This document shows positions 34,589-41,773 of a stretch of 64,000 nucleotides of DNA, piece by piece. Source of the DNA: Anaerococcus urinomassiliensis (GTDB lineage: Bacteria; Bacillota; Clostridia; Tissierellales; Peptoniphilaceae); contig NZ_LT635782.1 in NCBI RefSeq assembly GCF_900128425.1, forward strand, positions 1,004,501-1,068,500, written 5' to 3'. Under the pieces are notes generated by a model. That model was not told the origin of the DNA. It ran no database searches and saw nothing but the letters and a program-made list of their open reading frames with translations. The translations under genes and the position numbers were made by a program. Each line of letters begins with the position of its first letter. Within the stretch, counting starts at the first letter, position 1.

Positions 34589-34617
34589 AGTATACCATAT
34601 TTTATTTACCTTGTAAA
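34589..34617 (-). promoter_or_regulatory. tRNA-Leu(CAA) promoter
   Basis: The minus strand reads TTTACA (34617-34612), 17 bp, TATACT (34594-34589), placing the start about 12-18 bp before the tRNA. It overlaps the 3' end of the PAP2 gene. Confidence 0.75.
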
Positions 34618-35156
34618 TGGTGTTTTTTATAATAATCTGAAAAATAAAACTTCATAGAAAATATTCCTATTATTATGCCAAGTATTATTCCAGCTATTAC
34701 ATCTGATGGGAAGTGGACGTGTAGGTATAGCCTACTAAATGAGATAAAAATAGCTAGGATTAATGTAAATCTCTTGAGCAATTTTGATTTGCCCATAAAT
34801 AATATTATCGTAACAAATGTGGCAGCATATGAGCTGTGGCCAGATGGAAATGAGGCATTGCCTACTTTTGGTATTAGTAATTCTAGTCCTTTTACATATT
34901 CATAGGGTCTTGTTCTATTGACTACATTTTTTAAACCCAAGTTTATGATTATTAAGTTACCTATAAAGGCAATTATCATTATTTGGGCCATTTTTTTGTA
35001 TTCCTTTGTTGATAGGAATACTATTATTAAACATATCCAAATTATGGCTGCATTTCCTAGAGAAGATATGGCAACCATAAATTCATCTAGGAATGGATTT
35101 CTAATACTTTGTATAGCATCTAATATAGAAAGTTCAAAACTTGTAAAAGAATTCAT
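34602..35156 (-). CDS. PAP2-family membrane phosphatase
   Basis: A 184-residue polytopic protein with the three phosphatase motifs: KNVVNRTRP (KxxxxxxRP), FPSGHSSYA (PSGH) and SFSRLYLHVHFPSDVIAGIILG (SRxxxxxHxxxD). Five or six membrane helices. Likely a lipid phosphatase acting outside the membrane, such as undecaprenyl pyrophosphatase (BcrC-like) or phosphatidylglycerophosphatase; sequence alone does not decide. It is one base from the CapA-like gene stop/start junction, so co-transcribed. Confidence 0.9.
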   Translation of the reverse strand: MNSFTSFELSILDAIQSIRNPFLDEFMVAISSLGNAAIIWICLIIVFLSTKEYKKMAQIMIIAFIGNLIIINLGLKNVVNRTRPYEYVKGLELLIPKVGNASFPSGHSSYAATFVTIILFMGKSKLLKRFTLILAIFISFSRLYLHVHFPSDVIAGIILGIIIGIFSMKFYFSDYYKKHHLQGK

Positions 35157-35157
35157 T

Positions 35158-36453
35158 CTAATTTCCCTTATCTATAGTCTCAACAGTCATGTCATAGGCT
35201 TGTTGGATTCTCGATCTTTGGTAGTCATTGACTTGGTCATAGTATTTTCCACCATCTAGGAAATCTTCTGCCATATGACTTTGAACACTTGTTCCATAAT
35301 CATTATGATTTACACCTACCCAAATTGGGTGAGCTTCAATATTTTCAATAGATGTAGATCCATTTTTAGGATCTTTGGTCAAATCTATTTCATAGCTTAC
35401 TGATTGTTCAGTCCTAATGTCATTGTTGTTTTCAAGATTTTGGAAACTTATGAAATTGCCTAGAGCGTAGGCTATAAAGCCAGTCCTACCATCACTAGCT
35501 TCGTAGTATTCGTACGGCTCAACAACGTGTGGGTGATTACCTATGACAAGGTCAGCTCCCCATTCAATCATATTTCTGCCTAATTCTACTTGGTCGCTAC
35601 TTGGATCAGAATGATATTCTATGCCCCAATGTGGATATACTATTACAAAATCAGCACCATTAGCCTTTGCCTCTTTGATATCGGATTTTATTTCTTCTGG
35701 GTGAAGGTAGTTTAGTTCTGCTATTTCTTCTCTAACTTGAACTAGGTCAACTAGGCCATTTGCCCCATAAGTATAGGCTAAAAAGGCTAATTTTATCCCA
35801 TTGACATTTTTATACAAAATCCTACTTTGGCCAGATTTTTTTGAGCCTACATGGTCAATTCCCAATTCATCCATAGCTTCAATTGTTGTAAATAATCCTT
35901 CAACTTCTGTGTCAAGTGAGTGGTTGTTGGCTGTAGTCAGTACATCAAAGCCTGCATCTTTAATGGCTGATAGATATTCTTTTGGCGCATTAAATCTTGG
36001 AAAGCCAGCATATGCTAGATTTGGATTGGTTGTTGTTTCATAATTACCTATGGAAATATCTGCATCGCTAATATAATCACTGACATATGAAAAGGAATCT
36101 GAGAAATCATAGGTCCCACCACCCTTGTTGTAGGCATATTGAATTTGTGCAAGGTGAGCCATTATATCCCCAAAAGTTTTGATTTTAACTGTATTTAGTT
36201 TCTGATCTTCTAGCTCTTCTTGATTAGCTTCTGTTGCTTTTTTATCAACTTCCTGTCCATTTTCTTCTGTTACCTGCTCACTTTGACTACTTTCATCAAC
36301 GCTTTCATCACTTTGGCTTTGGTTGATATTTTCAATCAAGTCAGCTGTTCTAACTACTTCTTTATCACTAGTAGGACGAGCTTCTTTGTTAGAACAAGCT
36401 ACCAAAAAAACACTAAGAAATAATACACTAAAAATTTTTCTATTTATTTTCAC
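35158..36453 (-). CDS. CapA family (PGA_cap metallophosphatase-fold) lipoprotein
   Basis: A 431-residue exported lipoprotein: signal peptide with lipobox LFLSVFLVACSNK, then a Ser/Glu/Gln-rich linker of about 60 residues. The PGA_cap domain begins TFGDIMAHLAQIQ (metal-binding Asp) and continues with SIGNYETTTNP, VLTTANNHSLDTEVEGL (NNH motif), VIVYPHWGIEYH (HWG) and LVIGNHPHVVEPYEYY (GxHPH). The domain is named for poly-gamma-glutamate capsule CapA, but no capBCD genes are here, so a hydrolytic or unknown envelope role is more likely. Confidence 0.88.
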   Translation of the reverse strand: MKINRKIFSVLFLSVFLVACSNKEARPTSDKEVVRTADLIENINQSQSDESVDESSQSEQVTEENGQEVDKKATEANQEELEDQKLNTVKIKTFGDIMAHLAQIQYAYNKGGGTYDFSDSFSYVSDYISDADISIGNYETTTNPNLAYAGFPRFNAPKEYLSAIKDAGFDVLTTANNHSLDTEVEGLFTTIEAMDELGIDHVGSKKSGQSRILYKNVNGIKLAFLAYTYGANGLVDLVQVREEIAELNYLHPEEIKSDIKEAKANGADFVIVYPHWGIEYHSDPSSDQVELGRNMIEWGADLVIGNHPHVVEPYEYYEASDGRTGFIAYALGNFISFQNLENNNDIRTEQSVSYEIDLTKDPKNGSTSIENIEAHPIWVGVNHNDYGTSVQSHMAEDFLDGGKYYDQVNDYQRSRIQQAYDMTVETIDKGN

Positions 36454-36484
36454 TAAATGCTCCTATTATTTAAATATTATAATT

Positions 36485-36503
36485 ATACTATATTCTATAG
36501 TAT
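36485..36503. promoter_or_regulatory. Perfect inverted repeat in the divergent capA-thioesterase region
   Basis: ATACTATA-TTC-TATAGTAT is an 8-bp perfect inverted repeat in the 93-bp gap between the divergent CapA-like and thioesterase genes. It is symmetric and AT-rich, so it could be an operator or overlapping -10 boxes for both directions. Confidence 0.4.
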
Positions 36504-36546
36504 TTTACGCTTTAAGGGTATAAGTATCTAATGTACGGAGGAATTT

Positions 36547-36966
36547 ATGACATTTACTGATACTTTAGGTGTAGAAATACATGAAATAAATGAGCAAAAT
36601 TTGGAGATGAGAATCCCCTTTAAAGATGAATATAAAAATGAACTAGGAGCTGTTCATGGAGCTATAATTATGGCTCTTGCTGATATTGCAACTGGTATTT
36701 TAGCCAATCAATTAAAATATACTGCCCCGACTCAAAGTTCATATACTAATTTTTTAAGGCCAATTTTGGATACCAAATATATTTATGCCAAATCTGAAAT
36801 TATTAAAAGAGGAAAAAGAACTGTTACTGTAGATTGCAAGATATGGTCCGATGATACAAAACTCGCTGCTGTAAATAGGTCAGAATATACCATAGTTGAT
36901 AATATAGATAGGAAACCATCCAAACTTACAGAAAGTTTAAAATCAGGTAATTATAAAAGATATTAA
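36547..36966 (+). CDS. PaaI-like hotdog thioesterase
   Basis: A 139-residue hotdog-fold protein: ELGAVHGAIIMALADIATGI is the helix with the HGG-like motif (HGA here) and catalytic Asp of the PaaI/YdiI type. YTNFLRPI and ANSEIIKRGKRTVTVDCKIW (reading AKSEIIKRGKR) form the beta sheet. It probably hydrolyses acyl-CoA thioesters. CGGAGG precedes ATG 36547. It is a single gene transcribed away from the CapA-like gene. Confidence 0.85.
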   Translation: MTFTDTLGVEIHEINEQNLEMRIPFKDEYKNELGAVHGAIIMALADIATGILANQLKYTAPTQSSYTNFLRPILDTKYIYAKSEIIKRGKRTVTVDCKIWSDDTKLAAVNRSEYTIVDNIDRKPSKLTESLKSGNYKRY

Positions 36967-36994
36967 AAAAAACTTACAGCTGCACAGAAAAGGA

Positions 36995-37103
36995 AAATGA
37001 GTATATAAAGTCTGAAAACAAAATGGATGCCACCTACAAAATATAGGTTAGCATCCACTACAACTAATTAATTAAATATTGTGTCCAGTTTTATGTGTAA
37101 ACT
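36995..37103 (+). mobile_element. Degenerate right-end remnant of an IS3-family element
   Basis: From about 37011 the sequence AACAAAATGGATGCCACC and the following 80 bp match, with few changes, the 3' end of orfB and terminal repeat of the full IS at 39826-39908 (including ATTAATTAAATATTGTGTCCAG and TTTTATG). The rest of the element is missing. The orientation is the same as the intact copy. It ends 28 bp before the DUF3100 stop codon. Confidence 0.82.
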
Positions 37104-37130
37104 TCAAATTTTGGAAGCTTCTATAAATTA

Positions 37131-38447
37131 TTAAACTGTTCCCATCAATTTTAATACAATATTTGCAATAACAGCTGAGCCTATATAAGTTCCTAATAGG
37201 GCACATAATGTTATTACTACTATTTTTAGACCTTGTTTTTTGAATGAATCTAATTCTTTTGCTGATGAAATTCCAGCATATGCCAAAATTGGTGTACAAA
37301 GTGGCAATAAATCTAGATGAGTCATAGCTTCATTGAAAGGTGCTGCCACTGGTGAAATTCCAGGAATTGATGCGAAAGATGCTAAAAATGCTATATATAG
37401 AATTGTTGGTAAATTTATGTGAACTTTTTGAAGTAAAAGATCCAAAATTAAACCAATTACAGTAATACCAAATAACCAAAGCATTCCAACTAAAACATCT
37501 GCCATAGTTGAATCTGATCCCATTCTAATACTTGAAACGTAAAGACCAGCTATAGAAATTACTGCTGTTATACATAAAACTCCTAAATATTTTGAAAGAG
37601 TTTTTCCAAAGCCTAAATTTGCTTCTTTTTCATCCTTTTTTTCAATATGACGAGTTGGAGCAAGAGCAGCTTTTTCTGCTTCATATTTTTCTTTTCCTTT
37701 ACAAATTTTATATAGCCATTCTGCTATAGGAATTCCTAAGAAAAATGCAACATAAACAGTATCAACTGCTGATAAAACTTGACTTGTAGCACCATATCCC
37801 ATTAAAGCTTGTTCTTTTTCTGGAAAAGCTTCAATAATTGGAGCAATAGCTCCACTCATCATAGATGCAGATCCAGTTCCTGCAGCCATAGATAATGATT
37901 CAGGACTAAACCATGGTATATTTACAAAAATTGATGAAATTATAGAAAATGCAATTGTTCCAAGAAGTGTTCCTGTTATGTATGAACCCATAACTCCACG
38001 ACCTTCTGGAGAATCTAATCCATATAAATTTGCAACAATTCCAAGTCCTTCTTCTCTAGAAATAGAAAAACCAGAACCAATAGCTGTTCTATCCATTTTA
38101 AATACAAAAACTGCAATTGGAATAGAAATAAAAATTGTACCAAGGTTACCAAATTCTTGTAAGATTAAAGCAGGTCCTGCCTTAATAACAGTAGAAATAT
38201 TTGGTCCAATAGCTGTTGCCATAAAAGCAATCAAGAACAAACAAGAAATGCTGACATATTCACCAGCTCTTGCCATATCACGTTCTGAAATAGAACTTTT
38301 ACTTAGTCTACGAGCTACAAAAATTCCAATAATAAGTGCGTAGATCATTGGTAGAAGCTTAAATTTAACAATTCCAAGATCAAATGGAATAATTCCAATA
38401 GCTTCTGCTGCAATAACTACTAATAAAATAATAATATGTAGTCTCAT
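37131..38447 (-). CDS. DUF3100-type membrane protein, 5' end displaced by an IS
   Basis: A 438-residue polytopic protein, about 12 hydrophobic helices: MRLHIIILLVVIAAEAIGII, LLPMIYALIIGIFVARRLS, YVSISCLFLIAFMATAIGPN, LSMAAGTGSASMMSGAIAP and a second half repeating this pattern. The wording fits DUF3100, a putative transporter family of unknown substrate. The original start is not here: the IS at 38450-39910 sits between codon 10 and this ATG. Restoring the target gives MKKKSILTDMRLHIII in frame. The remaining ATG at 38447 has AGAGGG from the IS end 11 nt upstream, so a shortened protein (nine residues lost) might still be made. Confidence 0.75.
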   Translation of the reverse strand: MRLHIIILLVVIAAEAIGIIPFDLGIVKFKLLPMIYALIIGIFVARRLSKSSISERDMARAGEYVSISCLFLIAFMATAIGPNISTVIKAGPALILQEFGNLGTIFISIPIAVFVFKMDRTAIGSGFSISREEGLGIVANLYGLDSPEGRGVMGSYITGTLLGTIAFSIISSIFVNIPWFSPESLSMAAGTGSASMMSGAIAPIIEAFPEKEQALMGYGATSQVLSAVDTVYVAFFLGIPIAEWLYKICKGKEKYEAEKAALAPTRHIEKKDEKEANLGFGKTLSKYLGVLCITAVISIAGLYVSSIRMGSDSTMADVLVGMLWLFGITVIGLILDLLLQKVHINLPTILYIAFLASFASIPGISPVAAPFNEAMTHLDLLPLCTPILAYAGISSAKELDSFKKQGLKIVVITLCALLGTYIGSAVIANIVLKLMGTV

Positions 38448-38496
38448 ATTGATATGTACCCTCTTTACTGGACAAACCAGTAAGGAGGGTATTTTT

Positions 38497-39063
38497 ATGA
38501 AATATAGTTATGAATTCAAAAAAGAATGCGTACAATTGTATAGAGAAGGTAAATGGCCTGATACACCTGAAGGAGCTAAAGAAAAAAACTTTCATGATTC
38601 AATTAGAACATGGTTTAAGTTAGAAGAACTTCATGGACCAGAAATTTTAAAACACGGAAATAATATTAATTGGACTGCTGATGAGAAATTAGAAATGATA
38701 TCTAAAGTGTTAGCTGGAAATTCCATAAAATCTATAGCAATCGAAAATGGAATCAATGATGGACAACTTTATTCATGGGTTAACAAGTATAAAAATTATG
38801 GATATAATGGTCTTGTGAATAAAAAGAAAGGCCGTAAATCTAAAAATACAAGTATGAAAAATAATAATAACCATAAAGCAAAAGAACTTAATGAATCTGA
38901 AAGAGAAGAACTAATAAAACTTAGAGCAGAAAATGAATATATAAAAGCAGAAAACGAAATAATAAAAAAAGAGATCGCCTTGAGAGAAGAACGTTACGCT
39001 GCGCAACTCAAGGCGAAAAAGCAGCGATTGTCAAAGAACTCAAAGAAGAAGGATACAGACTAA
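38497..39063 (+). CDS. IS3-family transposase OrfA (helix-turn-helix)
   Basis: A 188-residue protein. It carries two helix-turn-helix-like repeats (YEFKKECVQLYREGKWPDTPEGAK; EKLEMISKVLAGNSIKSIAIENGINDGQLYSW) that bind IS ends, and a C-terminal leucine/charged coiled coil (ELIKLRAENEYIKAENEIIKKEIA) for multimerisation. I chose ATG 38497, with AAGGAGGG upstream; the upstream extension enters the terminal repeat. Its 3' end overlaps the orfB frame. Confidence 0.9.
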   Translation: MKYSYEFKKECVQLYREGKWPDTPEGAKEKNFHDSIRTWFKLEELHGPEILKHGNNINWTADEKLEMISKVLAGNSIKSIAIENGINDGQLYSWVNKYKNYGYNGLVNKKKGRKSKNTSMKNNNNHKAKELNESEREELIKLRAENEYIKAENEIIKKEIALREERYAAQLKAKKQRLSKNSKKKDTD

Positions 39064-39086
39064 AATATCTTTTAAAAGCTATTGAT

Positions 39087-39878
39087 ATGCCAAGATCAAC
39101 ATACTATTTTGAAATAAACAAAGTTGATAATATAAAGATTAAGAATAGTCATATTGCAGATAAAATAACTCAAATATTTAACTTACACAAAGGAAGATAT
39201 GGAGTAAGAAGAGTATATATGGATCTGATAAATCAAGGTTATGTCATAAATCATAAAAGAGTTCAAAGAATAATGCATGAGCTAAAACTATTTGGAAAAA
39301 GATCTAAGGAAAAATATCACTCATATAAGGGGAAGGTAGGTAAAGTAGCTGATAATATAATAAATAGAGATTTCAAGGCAGATAGACCTCTACAAAAATG
39401 GACTACTGATGTGTCAGAATTTAAATTCTCTTGGGGTAAGTGCTACATATCTCCAATACTTGATATGTATACCAATGAGATTATTTCTTACGACCTATCC
39501 TTAAGTCCCAACTTAAATCAGATATCAAATATGTTAGAAAAAGCATTTAATAAATTTCCAAAACTAGATAACTTAATTCTACATTCAGATCAAGGTTGGC
39601 AATACCAACATGAATATTATGTAAATGAGCTTAAAAGACATGGTATAAGACAATCCATGTCAAGAAAAGGGAATTGCTATGATAACTCCATAATGGAAAC
39701 ATTCTTTGGAAGGCTAAAAAATGAAGTTTATTATGGATATGAAAAGAGCTATAGCTCTTTTGAAGAATTTTCAAAAGTAATAGAGGAATATATTTACTAT
39801 TACAACAACGAAAGGATTCAATCAAAAACAAAATGGATGCCGCCTACAAAATATAGGTTAGCATCCACTAATAATTAA
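39087..39878 (+). CDS. IS3-family transposase OrfB (DDE integrase core)
   Basis: The rve catalytic domain has WTTDVSEFKF (first Asp), LILHSDQGWQYQ (second Asp) and NCYDNSIMETFFGRLKNE (Glu), preceded by the HTH_21 segment HKGRYGVRRVYMDLINQGYVINHKRV. The annotated ATG is 39087, but the frame is open upstream (GEKAAIVKELKEEGYRLKY), so the active product is probably an OrfAB fusion by -1 frameshifting at GAAAAAG (39015-39021). 263 residues without the fusion part. Confidence 0.92.
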   Translation: MPRSTYYFEINKVDNIKIKNSHIADKITQIFNLHKGRYGVRRVYMDLINQGYVINHKRVQRIMHELKLFGKRSKEKYHSYKGKVGKVADNIINRDFKADRPLQKWTTDVSEFKFSWGKCYISPILDMYTNEIISYDLSLSPNLNQISNMLEKAFNKFPKLDNLILHSDQGWQYQHEYYVNELKRHGIRQSMSRKGNCYDNSIMETFFGRLKNEVYYGYEKSYSSFEEFSKVIEEYIYYYNNERIQSKTKWMPPTKYRLASTNN

Positions 39879-39910
39879 TTAAATATTGTGTCCAGTTTTA
39901 TGGGTACACA

Positions 39911-39941
39911 TCATATCCGTAAGAATACTTTTCTTTTTCAT
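39911..39941 (-). pseudogene. Separated 5' end of the DUF3100 gene
   Basis: ATG at 39941 with AAGGAGG upstream encodes MKKKSILTDM, then the frame enters the IS and stops after ten IS-derived codons. Joining it across the target duplication to 38447 restores one reading frame. This is the original translation start of the membrane protein. Confidence 0.85.
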
Positions 39942-40519
39942 TTTTACCTCCTTATGTAATTAACAGAAAAGGCAAATGAACAAACCTTTTCTTGAAACCG
40001 ATTTGTCACTTTAATTTGTAAAAATCAAGCTTACAAACCGTCCAATGAATAGATTAGCATCAATAATGTTATTTGTCAATAAAGTAAAAAGAAATATTTT
40101 TATCATTCATTTATAAAAATTCTTAGAAATTGATTAATATACTTTAATCTGTTTTAATTATTTCAAAATAATTATAGAAATTATAATTTCTACTTATCTA
40201 TTATAGATTTTTATTAAAATATTTATTAAAAAATATCATTTATTTTTTTCTAAATAAGAATTCTTCATATGTAAAATTCATGAGCTAAGAACTCTTTATA
40301 AGTATATAATTTGGTAAATAAATTAAATATGTATTCTAAAATAACTAAAAGACGGAGAAACTTCCTTTGGATCTGAAGTTATTAATAAGATTAATAAATT
40401 TAAAAAAATGAGTTAAGTAATAATTGGAAACAGGTATGATAATTTTCTATATTATTTCATAGATAAATTTTATACCAGAAATATTTTCAAAAGAGATTAA
40501 AAAAACATCTAGAATTAGA
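39942..40519. other. Intergenic region with the DUF3100 promoter; otherwise unassigned
   Basis: The right part (40100-40490) is AT-rich and holds no convincing gene or RNA; several short frames lack ribosome-binding sites. The left part is the roughly 100-nt leader of the DUF3100 gene, in which TTTGTAAGC, ACAAATCGG and GGTTTGTTC segments could pair in alternative ways. I do not recognise a riboswitch. Confidence 0.5.
40051..40079 (-). promoter_or_regulatory. Promoter of the disrupted DUF3100 gene
   Basis: The minus strand has TTGACA (40079-40074), 17 bp, then TAATCT (40056-40051). The transcript would start near 40044, about 100 nt before the original ATG at 39941, and would now run into the IS antisense to its transposase genes. 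Confidence 0.65.
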
Positions 40520-40530
40520 CTAGATGTTTT
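40498..40530 (-). terminator. Terminator overlapping the stop of the small membrane protein gene
   Basis: AAAACATCTAG (40502-40512) pairs perfectly with CTAGATGTTTT (40520-40530), with T-rich sequence following on the minus strand. The TAG stop of the gene at 40520-40522 is part of the stem. Confidence 0.8.
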
Positions 40531-41035
40531 CTTTTATATACTTCAAAGCATCACGTTTTCCCTTGCTATTAGTTATTAGAAAAACTCCTATAGCAAAGAG
40601 TAATATAAGAAATGAGTTAAAGTATTTTATATATTCTTCTTGGATTATCGTATTGCTTTTGAATAAAAAATAAAAGCTTAGGCTTAATATGATTATTAAA
40701 ATCCCAATAATTAAATCACGTCTAAAAATCTTATTAACCTCTATAGATCTATCATCCACATAGTCATAAGCTGCAACTGTGTACTTTGTCTTATTTTTAT
40801 GCTTAAGTGAGCTGATTTTATAATTGCTTACTACTATCATCAATAAGCCAAGAGCTGCAATAATTATAGTAGATATGTATTTATTTTCTGCTTGTTGACT
40901 TTCAATAATAAGCAAAGGTATGAATGATATAATAACTAATAAAATTCCTATAGATAAAAATAATGTTGCAAGATTATAATTTTTGATAAATTTTTTCGCT
41001 ACACTTGTATCCTTATAATTTGAAATATCTGTCAT
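40520..41035 (-). CDS. Hypothetical membrane protein (171 aa, two duplicated helix pairs)
   Basis: I do not recognise the family. The protein has four hydrophobic helices in two pairs: LATLFLSIGILLVIISFIPLL and YISTIIIAALGLLMIVVSNY, then RDLIIGILIIILSLSFYFLF and FLILLFAIGVFLITN. Each pair is preceded by a charged segment, and the two halves look like a loose duplication. It resembles DUF3784-type small membrane proteins in layout only. The gene has GGAG upstream and its own terminator, so it is likely monocistronic. Confidence 0.65.
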   Translation of the reverse strand: MTDISNYKDTSVAKKFIKNYNLATLFLSIGILLVIISFIPLLIIESQQAENKYISTIIIAALGLLMIVVSNYKISSLKHKNKTKYTVAAYDYVDDRSIEVNKIFRRDLIIGILIIILSLSFYFLFKSNTIIQEEYIKYFNSFLILLFAIGVFLITNSKGKRDALKYIKENI

Positions 41036-41123
41036 AATAACTCCTTTAAGGAGATTATACCCCAGCTTCTATGATTTATAGATCTTTCTTAAAATATTTA
41101 TACTAAAACATAATAAAGAATAT

Positions 41124-41159
41124 AAAAAACTTCCCAATCTTTTTGAGACTAGGAAGTTT
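41124..41159 (-). terminator. Terminator downstream of the metG fragment
   Basis: The minus strand AACTTCC...GGGAAGTT stem with an inner AGTCT/AGATT pairing is followed by six T, 9 bp after the metG stop. Confidence 0.7.
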
Positions 41160-41167
41160 GTAATCCA

Positions 41168-41617
41168 TTATTCTATTTTTGCTCCTGCTGGTATTCTATT
41201 GCTTACCATTAGAACATTTAGACCTTCTTCACCATTTTGTTCATGGATTGCTGATAGAATCATACCGTTAGATTCTTCTCCCATCATAGCTCTTGGTGGA
41301 AGATTTACTATAGCTACAAGGTTTTTGCCTATTAATTCTTCTGGATTGTAATATTGTTTGATACCAGATAGGATAATTCTATCTTCTCCACTACCATCAT
41401 CCAAAGTGAATTTTAATAGTTTCTTTGATTTTGGTACTTCTTCACAATTTTTAACTTTAACTACTCTAAAGTCACAAGCAGCAAAATTATCAAAGTCTAT
41501 GTCATCATAGAATTCTTCTGTTTTCACACCTGTGAAATCTATAACTTCTTCTTCGTGATCAATAGTTTGAACACTTGCTTCTTTGTTTTCAACAGCGTTT
41601 TTGCCTGTTGGTTTCAT
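41168..41617 (-). CDS. metG: C-terminal tRNA-binding domain of methionyl-tRNA synthetase, cut off by the mobile element
   Basis: The 149 residues cover the C-terminal OB-fold tRNA-binding domain (PF01588): FDNFAACDFRVVKVKNCEEVPKSKKLLKF, RIILSGIKQYYNPEELIGKN, NLPPRAMMGEESNGMILSA and the usual final VSNRIPAGAKIE. In MetG this follows the catalytic and anticodon domains (about 500 residues). Here the frame is open only to about 41651 (QLSKAERIFPTMKPTG) and then stops at integrase-proximal sequence. The catalytic part must lie beyond the element, outside the window. An ATG at 41617 with AGAGGA 11 nt upstream could yield a free tRNA-binding protein. Confidence 0.82.
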   Translation of the reverse strand: MKPTGKNAVENKEASVQTIDHEEEVIDFTGVKTEEFYDDIDFDNFAACDFRVVKVKNCEEVPKSKKLLKFTLDDGSGEDRIILSGIKQYYNPEELIGKNLVAIVNLPPRAMMGEESNGMILSAIHEQNGEEGLNVLMVSNRIPAGAKIE

Positions 41618-41639
41618 TGTTGGGAAAATCCTCTCTGCC

Positions 41640-41770
41640 TTAGATAATTGTCTAAATCTCTATAAAAGTCTATTTTATGGTACTTCTCCATTTACGACAA
41701 TTTGCTAACTCTCTATAAGTGCCTATAGATTTCTAGCAAATTGTCGTAAATTTGTCGTAAGCTGTCGTAA
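41640..41770. other. Element end: attachment region with integrase-binding repeats
   Basis: Between the metG fragment and the integrase stop lies a 17-bp perfect inverted repeat (TTTACGACAATTTGCTA 41691-41707; TAGCAAATTGTCGTAAA 41734-41750). TGTCGTAA also occurs as three direct repeats at 41742, 41753 and 41763, spaced 11 and 10 bp. Repeats spaced at one helical turn are typical of arm-type integrase sites. The core crossover is probably near 41620-41650, where metG coding sequence ends. Confidence 0.7.
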
Positions 41771-41773
41771 ATT

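Larger units (their letters stand above)
38450..39910 (+). mobile_element. IS3-family (IS150-like) insertion sequence, intact
   Basis: A 1461-bp element. The left end TGATATGTACCC and right end GGGTACACA are terminal imperfect inverted repeats (both start TG), and the inner parts share TGTACCC-5-ACTGGACA. The target duplication TCATAT is present at 38444-38449 and 39911-39916. Two overlapping reading frames (orfA, orfB) with a probable -1 frameshift fit the family. The clean duplication and intact frames suggest recent insertion. Confidence 0.92.

Noticed and set aside
34233..34598. Long open frames on both strands over tRNA-Leu and its tail
   Set aside because: They read straight through a tRNA cloverleaf, with no ribosome-binding site; such frames (GGGTRTHTPWW-type) are known artefacts of translating tRNA genes.
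38455..39908. IS ends at the TGTACCC boundaries
   Set aside because: With these ends no target duplication is found; extending to TGATATGTACCC and GGGTACACA gives the perfect TCATAT duplication and restores the target gene.
39942..40050. Riboswitch in the DUF3100 leader
   Set aside because: Some segments can pair, but no conserved riboswitch core that I know (guanidine, SAM, lysine, glycine, TPP types) is visible.
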